Origin: Polaribacter sp. BAL334
GTDB lineage: Bacteria; Bacteroidota; Bacteroidia; Flavobacteriales; Flavobacteriaceae
DNA length: 64,000 bases
Reading direction: 5' to 3'
NCBI RefSeq assembly: GCF_015767435.1
Contig: NZ_JADWOV010000258.1
Span: 1-64,000 of the forward strand
This document shows positions 44,438 to 52,988 of this stretch, one piece after another. Positions within the stretch are counted from its first letter, which is position 1. Each line of letters opens with the position of its first letter. Under the pieces are notes generated by a model that made no database searches, was not told the DNA's origin, and saw nothing but the letters and a program-made list of their open reading frames with translations. Position numbers and translations under genes: made by a program.

Positions 44438-45409
44438 ATGGAAACAGTAAATGTAAGTGCTGCTGATGTTAAAAATTTGAGAGAAGCCACTGGAGCTGGA
44501 ATGATGGACTGTAAAAAGGCATTAGTAGAAGCTGGTGGAGACTTTGACAAAGCAATTGATATTTTACGCAAAAAAGGTCAAAAAATTGCTGCAAACAGAG
44601 CAGATAGAGAATCTACTGAAGGTGTAGCAGTGACTAAAATCAACGATGACAAAACTATAGGTGTTGCAATCGTTTTGGCTTGTGAAACTGATTTTGTTGG
44701 AAAAAATGAAAAATTTGTTGCATTGGGTGAAGAATTCGCTGCAATTGCTATCAATCATGACACAAAAGAATCTTTCTTAGCTGCTGATTTTGGTGGAATT
44801 ACAGTTGCTGATAAATTAGTTGAACAAACTGGTGTTATTGGTGAAAAGTTAGACATCACTGCTTTCGAAAAAATTGAAGCTGCTTATGTAGGTGCTTACA
44901 CTCACATTGGAAAAATTGCTGCTTTAGTTGGATTGTCTGCTCCTGTAAAAAATGCTGATATTTTAACGAAAGATGTAGCAATGCAAGTTGCTTCTATGGG
45001 TGCTAAAACGTTGTCTTACAAAGACTTTGATCCAGCATTCGTAGCTGCAGAAACTGAAGCAAGAATCGCAGTTATTGAGAAAGAAAATATTGAATTCGCA
45101 AGATTAGGAAAAACATTGAAAAATGTTCCTAAATACATTTCAATGTCTCAGTTAACTCCTGAAATCTTAGCGGAAGCTGAAGCAACTGCAAAAGCGGAAT
45201 TGGCTGCTGAAGGAAAACCAGAAAAAATCTGGGATAAAATTTTACCAGGAAAAATGGAGCGTTTTATTTCTGACAACACTACTTTAGATTTAGAATTGTG
45301 TTTGTTAGACCAAGCTTTTATCAAAGATGATAAGAAAAATGTTGCTTCATATGTTAAAACTTATGGAGACGTTGAAGTAACTGGATTTAAAAGAGTAACT
45401 TTAGGATAA
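44438..45409 (+). CDS. tsf: Translation elongation factor Ts
   Basis: A 323-residue EF-Ts. The N-terminal UBA-like part reads VKNLREATGAGMMDCKKALVEAGGDFDKAIDILRKKG, and the TDFV motif needed for nucleotide exchange on EF-Tu is in CETDFVGKNEKF. The rest covers the core and C-terminal dimerisation parts to KTYGDVEVTGFKRVTLG. A bidirectional terminator follows 20 bp after the stop. Confidence 0.98.
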   Translation: METVNVSAADVKNLREATGAGMMDCKKALVEAGGDFDKAIDILRKKGQKIAANRADRESTEGVAVTKINDDKTIGVAIVLACETDFVGKNEKFVALGEEFAAIAINHDTKESFLAADFGGITVADKLVEQTGVIGEKLDITAFEKIEAAYVGAYTHIGKIAALVGLSAPVKNADILTKDVAMQVASMGAKTLSYKDFDPAFVAAETEARIAVIEKENIEFARLGKTLKNVPKYISMSQLTPEILAEAEATAKAELAAEGKPEKIWDKILPGKMERFISDNTTLDLELCLLDQAFIKDDKKNVASYVKTYGDVEVTGFKRVTLG

Positions 45410-45429
45410 CATTTTTTGTTAGTTCACAT

Positions 45430-45458
45430 AAACCTCGTTCAAAAGACGAGGTTTTTTT
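45430..45458. terminator. Bidirectional terminator between tsf and aat
   Basis: Arms AAACCTCGT (45430-45438) and ACGAGGTTT (45446-45454) with a 7-nt loop, followed by T-rich sequence on the plus side. It serves tsf on one strand and the convergent aat gene on the other. Confidence 0.9.
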
Positions 45459-46089
45459 ATTGATATTTTTCTAGCAATTCTAAAAAAACCTTTCTGTCAA
45501 TTTCTCTAGCGCCCAAACTATCCAAATGTTTGTTGTACACTTGACAGTCTATCAAAGCATATTTGTTGCTTGTTACCAAATGTATAAAAGCTGCTTTTGA
45601 CGCATTTGAAACGCAACTAAACATACTTTCTCCGCAAAAGATTTCGTTCATTTCCATGCCATATAAGCCTCCAACTAATTGATTATCAAGCCAAACTTCT
45701 ATAGATTTAGCTACACCTATTTTATGAAGATGGATGTAAGCTTGTTCCATTTCATCTGTTATCCAAGTGCCCAATTCATCCTTTCTACGAATCATCTTGC
45801 ATTGACGAATTACTTCTTCAAAAGCCCTATTTTCTGTGATGTGAAATTGATTTTTTTGAATGACTTTTTTCATTGATTTTGAGATGTTCAATTCATCAGG
45901 AAACAACACCATTCGCTTTTTTGGACAATACCAAACAATAGGATCTCCTTCTGAAAACCAAGGAAAAATGCCCTTTTTGTATGCAAAAATCAAACGCTCC
46001 ACTGACAAATCTCCACCCAACGCAATAATGCCTTCTCTGGAAGTGTTTTCATACGGAGGAAATGCTATTTTTTCGGTTAACCACATCAT
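45457..46089 (-). CDS. aat: Leucyl/phenylalanyl-tRNA-protein transferase
   Basis: A 210-residue enzyme of the N-end rule pathway that adds Leu or Phe to proteins with N-terminal Arg or Lys, preparing them for ClpAP-type degradation. Family segments are FPPYENTSREGIIALGGDLSVERLIFAYKKGIFPWFSEGDPIVWYCPKKRMVL-like N-terminus, GTWITDEMEQAY, GGLYGMEMNEIFCGESMFS and the C-terminal DCQVYNKHLDSLGAREIDRKVFL. Length and motifs are complete. The gene is convergent with tsf. Confidence 0.96.
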   Translation of the reverse strand: MMWLTEKIAFPPYENTSREGIIALGGDLSVERLIFAYKKGIFPWFSEGDPIVWYCPKKRMVLFPDELNISKSMKKVIQKNQFHITENRAFEEVIRQCKMIRRKDELGTWITDEMEQAYIHLHKIGVAKSIEVWLDNQLVGGLYGMEMNEIFCGESMFSCVSNASKAAFIHLVTSNKYALIDCQVYNKHLDSLGAREIDRKVFLELLEKYQ

Positions 46090-46200
46090 TTTTCAAAGGT
46101 ACAAATTATGAAAATTGAAAAAATAGGGAAGTCATAAATTTTGAAATTTTAAAAAAGCGTTAATCTTTCAAATGATTGCGATTAGCACAAAGATTGTGAG

Positions 46201-46208
46201 TACTTTTG
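46201..46208 (+). promoter_or_regulatory. -7 box of the VTT-domain protein gene
   Basis: TACTTTTG matches TAnnTTTG; a TTG stands 22 nt upstream (46176-46178). Because this box lies after the first in-frame ATG (46172), the true start must be downstream, at ATG 46241. Confidence 0.65.
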
Positions 46209-46240
46209 TGTTCCTTTTTAAAATTTTTTTTAAACCATCT

Positions 46241-46864
46241 ATGAAATATCTAAAAAAGAAAAAAACAAATTCACATCGTGCAAAGCTAATGCACCATTAC
46301 TTTCATAGAACTGGATTTTATTTGTTTGTTTGGACGAGTTTAAAAAAAGCATTTTTACCAATAGTAGGAGTTGTTTTACTAGTTTTCTTGGTCAATAAAT
46401 ATATTTTCAATATCAATGAAGCTTTGCAACACATGACCGAAACTTTTTCTAGAATCGGAATTTTAATCACTTTTTTTATTTCAGAAACGTTGTTGGGATT
46501 GGTTCCGCCAGAAATATTTATTGCTTGGACGAAAAAGACAGAAACACCAATTTTGAATTTATTTTTCTTGGCAGCTTTGTCATATTTAGGCGGTTTGATT
46601 TCCTATTTTTTAGGAAAATTAACACTTAAAATTGATTCATTAAGAGATTATTTAGAAGTAAAAATGGAAAAAAATTTGAAAAATTCCAGAAAATGGGGAG
46701 GTATCTTAATTTTAGTTGGCGCGTTACTACCATTGCCTTTTTCAATTGCTTGTATGACTGCAGGAATGATTAAATATCCTTTTAAAAATGTTGCTTTTTA
46801 TGGATTATTTAGATTTGCTCGTTTTGCCATTTATGCTTGGGCAATATTTCAAGTTGTTCACTAA
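46241..46864 (+). CDS. VTT/DedA-type membrane protein
   Basis: A 207-residue membrane protein with about five hydrophobic segments, related to the VTT (SNARE-associated Golgi/DedA) family by the pattern FISETLLGLVPPEIFIAW, LGGLISYFLGK and GGILILVGALLPLPFSIACMTAGM near the C-terminus. Members act in lipid (undecaprenyl phosphate) translocation or membrane homeostasis; the specific role here is not known. The start at 46241 is fixed by the promoter box at 46201. It ends 20 bp before the DUF1456 gene. Confidence 0.75.
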   Translation: MKYLKKKKTNSHRAKLMHHYFHRTGFYLFVWTSLKKAFLPIVGVVLLVFLVNKYIFNINEALQHMTETFSRIGILITFFISETLLGLVPPEIFIAWTKKTETPILNLFFLAALSYLGGLISYFLGKLTLKIDSLRDYLEVKMEKNLKNSRKWGGILILVGALLPLPFSIACMTAGMIKYPFKNVAFYGLFRFARFAIYAWAIFQVVH

Positions 46865-46871
46865 AAAATTG

Positions 46872-46879
46872 TATTTTTG
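46872..46879 (+). promoter_or_regulatory. -7 box of the DUF1456 gene
   Basis: TATTTTTG, ending 5 nt before ATG 46885. This supports that ATG over the frame opening at 46837 and suggests an almost leaderless transcript. Confidence 0.6.
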
Positions 46880-46884
46880 ACGCT

Positions 46885-47124
46885 ATGGGATTATCAAACA
46901 ACGACATTTTTAAAAAACTAAGAGTTGCGCACAAATTGCGTGATTCAGATATTATTGACATCTGTGCTTTGGTCGATTTTAAAGTGGCAAAGGGAGAAAT
47001 TGGTGCCATTTTCAGGAATGAAGACCATCCAAAATATGTGGAATGTGGAGACCAATTTTTAAGAAATTTCCTCAATGGATTGATTATTCATTTGAGAGGT
47101 CCAATGCCTAAAAAAGACGCATAA
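46885..47124 (+). CDS. DUF1456 family protein, single-repeat form
   Basis: A 79-residue protein with one DUF1456 unit: LSNNDIFKKLRVAHKLRDSDIIDIC, then KGEIGAIFRNEDHPKYVECGDQFLRNFLNGLI. The Gammaproteobacterial YehS has two such units, so this is half the usual length. The start ATG 46885 follows a promoter box directly. Function unknown, possibly nucleic-acid-related. A hairpin terminator follows at 47161-47190. Confidence 0.8.
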   Translation: MGLSNNDIFKKLRVAHKLRDSDIIDICALVDFKVAKGEIGAIFRNEDHPKYVECGDQFLRNFLNGLIIHLRGPMPKKDA

Positions 47125-47160
47125 AATAGATTTTTAGAAAGCTTATATTTATAAAAATAA

Positions 47161-47190
47161 AAAAAGAGAGTCATTTTTAACTCTCTTTTT
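47161..47190. terminator. Bidirectional terminator between DUF1456 and DUF3127 genes
   Basis: Arms AAAAAGAGAGT (47161-47171) and ACTCTCTTTTT (47180-47190), an 11-bp hairpin with A and T runs on both sides. The flanking genes converge on it. Confidence 0.9.
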
Positions 47191-47217
47191 TGTATTCTTT
47201 TCTCTAATTTCTAAAAA

Positions 47218-47595
47218 TTAAAAAGGCAAATCATCTTCAGGCTCTTCTTGAGTGAAATTAGTTGCTGCTTTTTGAAACTGATCAACAGGAGGTAAATTTT
47301 GTGTATTTGAAGAAGCTTGAGCCAAACTCTCTATTCTCCAACCATTGATAGAATTAAAATATTTTGCTTCACCTTGTGGATTGATCCATTCTCTACCACG
47401 TAAATTGATAGAAACTTTAACATCTTGCCCCACTTTATAATTGTTCAATAAATCTACTTTGTCTTGTAGAAATTCAACCATAATCATTTGTGGATATTGC
47501 TCATCTGTAGTGACCACCAATTCTCTTTTTCTAAATCCAGCAGAACCAAACGTTTGAACGTCTCCTATCAATTTTATATTTCCAATAACTTCCAT
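47218..47595 (-). CDS. DUF3127 protein, OB-fold, SSB-like tail
   Basis: A 125-residue protein. The N-terminal 85 residues fit the DUF3127 OB-fold (EVIGNIKLIGDVQTFGSAGFRKRELVVTTDEQYPQMIMVEFLQDK, VKVSINLRGREW, AKYFNSINGWRIE). It continues with a flexible linker and ends EEPEDDLPF, which closely mimics the acidic tip of SSB proteins that recruits repair partners. A single-stranded DNA-binding role is plausible and unproven. ATG 47595 is preferred over 47628 because family members start EVIG and because the longer version overlaps the neighbouring gene. Confidence 0.85.
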   Translation of the reverse strand: MEVIGNIKLIGDVQTFGSAGFRKRELVVTTDEQYPQMIMVEFLQDKVDLLNNYKVGQDVKVSINLRGREWINPQGEAKYFNSINGWRIESLAQASSNTQNLPPVDQFQKAATNFTQEEPEDDLPF

Positions 47596-47603
47596 ACTAT
47601 TTT

Positions 47604-48464
47604 TTAATTTAACAAAAGTACGTTCCAAGCACTTTCAATTTGATTATTTTTTAAAAACTCTTTCGCAAAAATATGTTTTTTTATGGTTTCTAGCCCAATA
47701 AATTGCGGATGTTCTTTTCCAAAGTTATCAACAGTTTCTTTTGATGGCAATTCTGAGACATTTCCTAGCATTCCTAAATCATTCCCAGATAAAATTTCGC
47801 TATTTCTAATCGCTAAAGGAATTTGATCAATTCCAATTCCAAGTGAGGAAAGTGGTTTTGGAATTTCAAAAAAACCATCTCTTGCACGTGAGTAAAAATT
47901 ACCTCCTGCTCTGGCAACCAAATCTATTTTATATTGGTCAATTTCGCCATTTTCATCCAAAACACTTTCAGAAATATGCATTTTTACCACTTCGCAAATA
48001 ATCAAATTTCCTGCACCTCCTTCATCACCCGTAATAATAACTTCCTTCACTTTGCATTCAAATTGAACAGGAGATTCTGCCACTCTAAATGGTTTGATTT
48101 CCTCTGATTTCAACATGGTGAAACCTGCTTTTACAAATTCGTTCACTCCTTTTGGATATTCAGTACTACTCAATGACATTTGTTGAACAATATCGTAATT
48201 CACCACATTTATAACCACTTCTTTGTTGATCATAACATTATCTAACGTGTGTTTTGTGGTATTTCCTCTCACTCTTCTTGCAGGAGAAAAAATCAATGTT
48301 GGAGGATTTGAACCAAAGACATTGAAAAAACTAAAAGGAGATAAATTAGGATTTCCCTCTTCGTCAATGGTACTAGCAAACGCAATAGGTCTTGGCGCAA
48401 TGGCTCCTAAAAGGTAGGAATGTAATTTTCCAGTGGAAATTTCATGGGGAGTAATTGTAAGCAT
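47604..48464 (-). CDS. Flavin reductase family protein (FMN-binding split barrel)
   Basis: A 286-residue protein of the flavin reductase-like family. The FMN-binding part begins LLGAIAPRPIAFASTIDEEGNPNLSPFSFFNVFGSNPPTLIFSP and includes KHTLDNVMINKEVVINVV and GEIDQYKIDLVARAGGNFYSRA near residue 200. It may reduce flavin with NAD(P)H or act on another substrate. Start ATG 48464 is preferred; the frame to 48500 adds residues without family support. It is 8 bp upstream of the DUF3127 gene and probably co-transcribed. Confidence 0.88.
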   Translation of the reverse strand: MLTITPHEISTGKLHSYLLGAIAPRPIAFASTIDEEGNPNLSPFSFFNVFGSNPPTLIFSPARRVRGNTTKHTLDNVMINKEVVINVVNYDIVQQMSLSSTEYPKGVNEFVKAGFTMLKSEEIKPFRVAESPVQFECKVKEVIITGDEGGAGNLIICEVVKMHISESVLDENGEIDQYKIDLVARAGGNFYSRARDGFFEIPKPLSSLGIGIDQIPLAIRNSEILSGNDLGMLGNVSELPSKETVDNFGKEHPQFIGLETIKKHIFAKEFLKNNQIESAWNVLLLN

Positions 48465-48530
48465 GACATATTTTTTTTTATGCCATAAAGATACTATCAA
48501 ATCTTTACATGAGTTATATCAAGAAAACTT

Positions 48531-48538
48531 TATATTTG
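48531..48538 (+). promoter_or_regulatory. -7 box of the histidine kinase gene
   Basis: TATATTTG ends 5 nt before ATG 48544. It supports this start rather than the frame opening at 48433 and again suggests an almost leaderless message. Confidence 0.6.
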
Positions 48539-48543
48539 TTTTA

Positions 48544-49695
48544 ATGAATATTTTGAACCAACCACTTTTATTTAAACGAATTAGCATCATTGTTTCGTTT
48601 GTGATTGTCTCCTTGATTTTATGGAATACGTACACTTTTTTCCAAAAATTCAAACAAGAAGAGCGTATAAAAATGGAAATTTTGGCAGAAGCCCAAAAAG
48701 AATTGTCCACAGCAGATTTGAACTCAAACATTGCATTACCTGATAAAATAATTACAACCAATAATAGCATTCCCATGATTTTGGTAGATGATAAAGACGA
48801 AATCATTTATGCTAATAATTTGGATTCAATAAAATCATTAAATCCCTTGTATTTGAGAGAACAACTGGCGATTATGAAAAAAGAAAACAAGCCAATTGAA
48901 ATCAGTTATGATGGAAAAAACAAGCAATATATTTACTATCGAGATTCAGATTTGCTAAAAAAATTGACCTATTATCCATTGGCATTAATCCTAATTTTAG
49001 TGCTGTTTTTATCCGTTATTTATCTTTTTTATAGTTCCAATAAAGCTGCTGAAACCAATAAATTATGGACAGGAATGGCCAAAGAAACAGCACATCAAAT
49101 TGGCACACCTTTGTCATCATTATTGGGTTGGATTGCCATTTTGAAAGCCGAAAAAGTAGATGAAACTTATATAGACGAAATAGAAAAAGATGTTCACAGA
49201 TTGAATATCATTGCCAATCGATTTTCAAAAATTGGTTCCATTCCAGAATTACAAAAAAGAGATGTTGTGTTGATCACAAAAAAAGCATTTGATTATTTAC
49301 AATCACGAAGTTCTCAGCAAATTTCCTTTTCTTTTTCTACGTCAGAAACCGAAATTAAAACGCTTTTAAACGAAGAACTTTTTGGCTGGGTAATAGAAAA
49401 TCTGATAAAAAATGCCATTGATGCCATGCTTGGAAAGGGCGAAGTTTCATTAGTCATAGAAAATTCAGCAAAAAATGTTAGAATATTAATTTCTGATACA
49501 GGAAAAGGAATGCCCAAAAAACTGTTCAACCAAATTTTTAAACCAGGATTTACCACCAAAAAAAGAGGTTGGGGTTTAGGATTATCCCTTTCTAAACGAA
49601 TTGTAGAAGAATATCACAAAGGAAAAATTTTCGTGCAAAAATCGGAACTTGGAAAAGGCACTACTTTTGAGATTTTAGTTCCCAAAATTAGCTGA
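48544..49695 (+). CDS. Sensor histidine kinase, membrane-bound
   Basis: A 383-residue kinase. Two membrane helices (about 11-30 and 141-160) enclose a sensory domain of about 110 residues with a PAS-like segment (MILVDDKDEIIYANN). The HisKA part has phospho-acceptor His184 in AKETAHQIGTPLSSLLGW, with Gly-Thr replacing the more usual Arg-Thr-Pro context, a variant common in Bacteroidota. HATPase boxes follow: IENLIKNAIDAM, ISDTGKGMP, KKRGWGLGLSLSKRIVEEYHKG. No response regulator is nearby, so it is an orphan. The last 21 bp overlap the 3' end of the convergent HIT gene. Confidence 0.92.
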   Translation: MNILNQPLLFKRISIIVSFVIVSLILWNTYTFFQKFKQEERIKMEILAEAQKELSTADLNSNIALPDKIITTNNSIPMILVDDKDEIIYANNLDSIKSLNPLYLREQLAIMKKENKPIEISYDGKNKQYIYYRDSDLLKKLTYYPLALILILVLFLSVIYLFYSSNKAAETNKLWTGMAKETAHQIGTPLSSLLGWIAILKAEKVDETYIDEIEKDVHRLNIIANRFSKIGSIPELQKRDVVLITKKAFDYLQSRSSQQISFSFSTSETEIKTLLNEELFGWVIENLIKNAIDAMLGKGEVSLVIENSAKNVRILISDTGKGMPKKLFNQIFKPGFTTKKRGWGLGLSLSKRIVEEYHKGKIFVQKSELGKGTTFEILVPKIS

Positions 49696-50067
49696 AATAG
49701 AGTTGGCTAAATCTTCAAATTCCTCTTTTGTTACACTAATTTTTCGTTGAAATTGCATATCAGCCATTTCATTAATTGGAATCAAATGCACATGAACATG
49801 TGGAACTTCCAGACCAATAACAGTCATTCCAATTCGTTTACAATTCAGTGTTTTTTCCAATGCTTTTGCAACGTTATATGAAAAATCCATCAAGGCACTA
49901 TATTCCTCTTTTGACAAATCAAAAAGCTTATTTTCTTCTTTTTTTGGAACCACCAACGTATGTCCTTTTGCATTGGGATTGATGTCTAAAAAAGCAATAA
50001 ACTGGTCGTTTTCTGCTACTTTATAACTTGGGATTTCTCCTGTAATAATTTTAGTAAAAATGCTCAT
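49675..50067 (-). CDS. HIT family protein
   Basis: A 130-residue nucleotide hydrolase of the histidine-triad family. It starts SIFTKIITGEIPSYKVAEND and contains LDINPNAKGHTLVVPKK and the triad VPHVHVHLIP. Members cleave adenosine phosphoramidates or related nucleotides. Its 3' end overlaps the kinase gene by 21 bp, tail to tail, and greA lies 53 bp downstream of its start on the same strand. Confidence 0.93.
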   Translation of the reverse strand: MSIFTKIITGEIPSYKVAENDQFIAFLDINPNAKGHTLVVPKKEENKLFDLSKEEYSALMDFSYNVAKALEKTLNCKRIGMTVIGLEVPHVHVHLIPINEMADMQFQRKISVTKEEFEDLANSISANFGN

Positions 50068-50120
50068 TGTTCGTTTGTAGAATTAAGTCTTGAATTTTAA
50101 ACTTTGAATTTTGAACTCTT

Positions 50121-50594
50121 TTATCTTGAAATTTCCAAAATCTCAAACTTCATAATGCCATTTGGGACTTTAATTTCTGCTATATCACCAACTTCTTTTC
50201 CTAATAATCCTTGTCCAATGGGCGATTTTACGGATAGTTTTCCATTGCGAACATCCGTCTCAGAATCAGCAACTAAAGTGTACACAAATTCCATTTTATT
50301 GGCAGTGTTTTTGATTTTCACTATGGAGTGAATCAATATTTTTGAAGTGTCTAATTGACTTTCATCCAAAATTCGAGCATTGGAAATGACATTTTTTAGT
50401 TTGGCGATTTTCGTTTCTAAATGCGACTGTTCTTCTTTTGCAGCATGGTATTCTGCATTTTCACTTAAATCTCCTTTATCTCTTGCATCTGCGATTTCTT
50501 GAGTAACTCTTGGGCGCTCAACTTGCTCTAGATACAACAATTCATCTTTCAATTTCTTTAATCCTTCTGGCGAATAATACGATATGTTGCTCAT
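50121..50594 (-). CDS. greA: Transcription elongation factor GreA
   Basis: A 157-residue GreA with the N-terminal coiled coil (YYSPEGLKKLKDELLYLEQVERPRVTQEIADARDKGDLSENAEYHAAKEEQ), whose tip acidic pair D-L-S-E-N-A-E is the catalytic site for transcript cleavage in stalled RNA polymerase, and the C-terminal FKBP-like domain (SPIGQGLLGKEVGDIAEIKVPNGIMKFEILEI). ATG 50594 is chosen because it starts SNISYYS; the frame continues upstream to 50954 without homology and would overlap the divergent Rieske-like gene. Confidence 0.97.
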   Translation of the reverse strand: MSNISYYSPEGLKKLKDELLYLEQVERPRVTQEIADARDKGDLSENAEYHAAKEEQSHLETKIAKLKNVISNARILDESQLDTSKILIHSIVKIKNTANKMEFVYTLVADSETDVRNGKLSVKSPIGQGLLGKEVGDIAEIKVPNGIMKFEILEISR

Positions 50595-50700
50595 GTTTCT
50601 AAAATTTAAAAATCCCATTACCTTATTGGGAATGAGATTGTGAAACAAATATACAAAATATTTGTAACTTGGCATCGTTTTGTAATTACAGTCTTGAAAA

Positions 50701-51120
50701 ATGATTCGAAAAATAACACTGCTTTTTAGTTTTTTATTGATGATAAACTGCTCAGATACAGCAAATTTGCAAAATTGTATCCGAACGTTGCCTTTAAATA
50801 TTTTAAGAGATTTGAACAATCCTGAACTCATCAATGTGCAAACTCCAGGTGGATTTGCAGAAATTGTGGGTGGAAATAAAGGCATTTTACTGTTCAATAA
50901 AAACGGAACTGAATTTGTAGCTTTTGACAAAATGTGCCCTGTAAATGATTGCACTTCGCCAATGATTTTTGAAAATAGAAAGTTAAAATGCTCCTGTGAT
51001 AACAGTGAATATAGCGTTGATTTTGGAGGAGCCCCTCAAACCAATGGTTTTGAATGTCCAGCTATAGAATATCGCGTTGTGAAAAATGGCAGTACACTTC
51101 AAATCAGTAGTTTTAACTAG
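50701..51120 (+). CDS. Rieske-like lipoprotein without the usual histidine ligands
   Basis: A 139-residue lipoprotein (lipobox Cys17, MINCSD). The domain resembles Rieske [2Fe-2S] folds: GILLFNKNGTEFVAFDKMCPVNDC, then LKCSCDNSEYSVDFGGAPQTNGFECPAIEYRVV. In true Rieske proteins each of the two motifs has C-x-H and C-x-x-H; here no His follows in either motif (MCPVND and CSCDNS). It therefore probably lacks a Rieske cluster, or uses other cysteines. The function is unknown. It is divergent from greA. Confidence 0.75.
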   Translation: MIRKITLLFSFLLMINCSDTANLQNCIRTLPLNILRDLNNPELINVQTPGGFAEIVGGNKGILLFNKNGTEFVAFDKMCPVNDCTSPMIFENRKLKCSCDNSEYSVDFGGAPQTNGFECPAIEYRVVKNGSTLQISSFN

Positions 51121-51140
51121 TTTCTTAGCGAGAAGATGTT

Positions 51141-51148
51141 TATTTTTG
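51141..51148 (+). promoter_or_regulatory. -7 box of purK
   Basis: TATTTTTG matches TAnnTTTG and lies 22 nt upstream of the TTG start codon of purK at 51171, supporting that unusual start. Confidence 0.6.
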
Positions 51149-51170
51149 CTGAAATTCAACACACTTACAA

Positions 51171-52328
51171 TTGAAAAATTATTTCTCATCCAACTTTACT
51201 TTAGGCGTTCTTGGTGGAGGTCAATTAGGAAAAATGTTATTGGCGGAAACGCACAAATTTGATATCAATACTGCCATTTTAGATAGTAGTAAAAATGCTC
51301 CTTGTGCTGAAATTTGCAATCGATTTGAAATTGGGAATTTACTAGATTATGATGCAGTTTACAACTTCGGAAAATCAGTTGATTTACTGACCATCGAAAT
51401 CGAAAATGTAAATATTGATGCTTTAGAACAATTGGAAAAAGAAGGATTACCAATTTTTCCAAAACCCGAAAACTTGCGAGTTATTCAAAGTAAAGCGCGT
51501 CAAAAACATTTTTATATTGATCATCAAATCCCAACAGCACCTTTTTCTCATTATGCCTATTTAGAAGAAATAAAACATGCTATTGAAAATGATGCTTTAG
51601 ATTTTCCATTTGTTTGGAAATCTGCACGTTTTGGCTATGATGGAAATGGCGTGAAAATTGTGCGAAGTTTTGCTGATTTGGAAAGTTTACCAAATGTAGA
51701 ATGCATCACTGAGCAACTGATTCCTTTCAAAAATGAATTGGCAGTCATTGTCGCCAGAAATAAAAATGGCGAAACAACTACCTATCCAGTTGTAGAAATG
51801 GAATTTCATCCGGAAGCAAATCAAGTAGAATATGTAATTTGTCCTGCAAGAATTGGAGAATCAGTGGCAAAAAAAGCGAAAGAAGTAGCTCTAAAAGTAG
51901 TCAATGAATTGGATTTTATTGGATTGTTGGCCGTTGAAATGTTTCAAACAATCAATGACGAAATATTGGTAAATGAAGTTGCTCCAAGACCTCATAATTC
52001 GGGTCATTATTCTATTGAAGCGAGTTTTACCAATCAATTTGAACAACATTTGCGCTCGATTTTAAATCTTCCTTTGGGAAATACAGAAAGTAAAGTTGCA
52101 GGAATTATGGTAAATTTGGTAGGTGAAGAAGGATTTTCAGGCGATGTTTATTATGAAAATATCGAAGAAGTGTTAAAGATTCCTGGTGTAACTCCTCACA
52201 TTTACGGAAAAAAAGAAACAAGACCATTTCGCAAAATGGGACATGTTACGATTGTCAATAAAGACCTTGACAAAGCTAGAGAAATTGCCCAAAAAGTGAA
52301 AGAAACTATTAGAGTGATTAGTAAATGA
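51171..52328 (+). CDS. purK: N5-carboxyaminoimidazole ribonucleotide synthase
   Basis: A 385-residue ATP-grasp enzyme of purine synthesis that makes N5-CAIR from AIR, ATP and bicarbonate. Motifs are LGVLGGGQLGKMLLAETHK at the start, FPFVWKSARFGYDGNGVKIV in the ATP-grasp part, and EVAPRPHNSGHYSIEAS with the metal and substrate ligands. No in-frame ATG precedes the conserved N-terminus; the start is TTG at 51171, 22 nt behind a TATTTTTG box. purE follows 130 bp downstream. Confidence 0.97.
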   Translation: MKNYFSSNFTLGVLGGGQLGKMLLAETHKFDINTAILDSSKNAPCAEICNRFEIGNLLDYDAVYNFGKSVDLLTIEIENVNIDALEQLEKEGLPIFPKPENLRVIQSKARQKHFYIDHQIPTAPFSHYAYLEEIKHAIENDALDFPFVWKSARFGYDGNGVKIVRSFADLESLPNVECITEQLIPFKNELAVIVARNKNGETTTYPVVEMEFHPEANQVEYVICPARIGESVAKKAKEVALKVVNELDFIGLLAVEMFQTINDEILVNEVAPRPHNSGHYSIEASFTNQFEQHLRSILNLPLGNTESKVAGIMVNLVGEEGFSGDVYYENIEEVLKIPGVTPHIYGKKETRPFRKMGHVTIVNKDLDKAREIAQKVKETIRVISK

Positions 52329-52458
52329 TGGAATCTAAATTCATAATTTTACATCTAATAAGAAATATGTAAAAAATGCATAATGCAAATTCAAATGAAT
52401 AAATAGATTTTTTTTAATACTGAAAAATTAAGAATTATCAACCTAATAAACTAAAATC

Positions 52459-52941
52459 ATGATAGGAATCATAATGGGAAGTGACTCTGATCTTCCAGTA
52501 ATGCAAGATGCCATTGATGTCTTAGAAAGTTTTGACATTCCATTTGAAGTGGATATTGTATCTGCGCACAGAACTCCAGAAAAATTGTTCGATTACGCAA
52601 AAAATGCCCATATACGTGGCATAAAAGTGATTATTGCAGGTGCAGGAGGTGCAGCGCATTTACCAGGAATGGTAGCAAGTATGAGCCCTTTACCCGTAAT
52701 TGGAGTGCCTGTAAAAAGTAGCAATTCTATTGATGGTTGGGATTCTGTGTTGTCTATTTTACAAATGCCTGGAGGCGTTCCTGTGGCAACTGTAGCGTTG
52801 AATGGCGCTAAAAATGCGGGTATTTTAGCAGCTCAAATTATTGGAGCATCTGACAAATGCGTTTTAGACAAAATTATTGCCTACAAAGAAGGTTTGAAAA
52901 TGAAAGTGGAAGAAGCTTCAAAAAAGGTTCGAAATTCATAA
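52459..52941 (+). CDS. purE: N5-carboxyaminoimidazole ribonucleotide mutase
   Basis: A 160-residue class I PurE, converting N5-CAIR to CAIR in the step after PurK. It contains IGIIMGSDSDLPVMQDA, VSAHRTPEKLFDYA with the active-site histidine, IAGAGGAAHLPGMVAS, and VPVKSSNSIDGWDSVLSILQMPGGVPVATVA-type sequence near the C-terminal half, all family hallmarks. Confidence 0.98.
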   Translation: MIGIIMGSDSDLPVMQDAIDVLESFDIPFEVDIVSAHRTPEKLFDYAKNAHIRGIKVIIAGAGGAAHLPGMVASMSPLPVIGVPVKSSNSIDGWDSVLSILQMPGGVPVATVALNGAKNAGILAAQIIGASDKCVLDKIIAYKEGLKMKVEEASKKVRNS

Positions 52942-52988
52942 TTCAAAATTAACTCTGAACCTAGAATTTTAAACTTTGAACTTACCGT

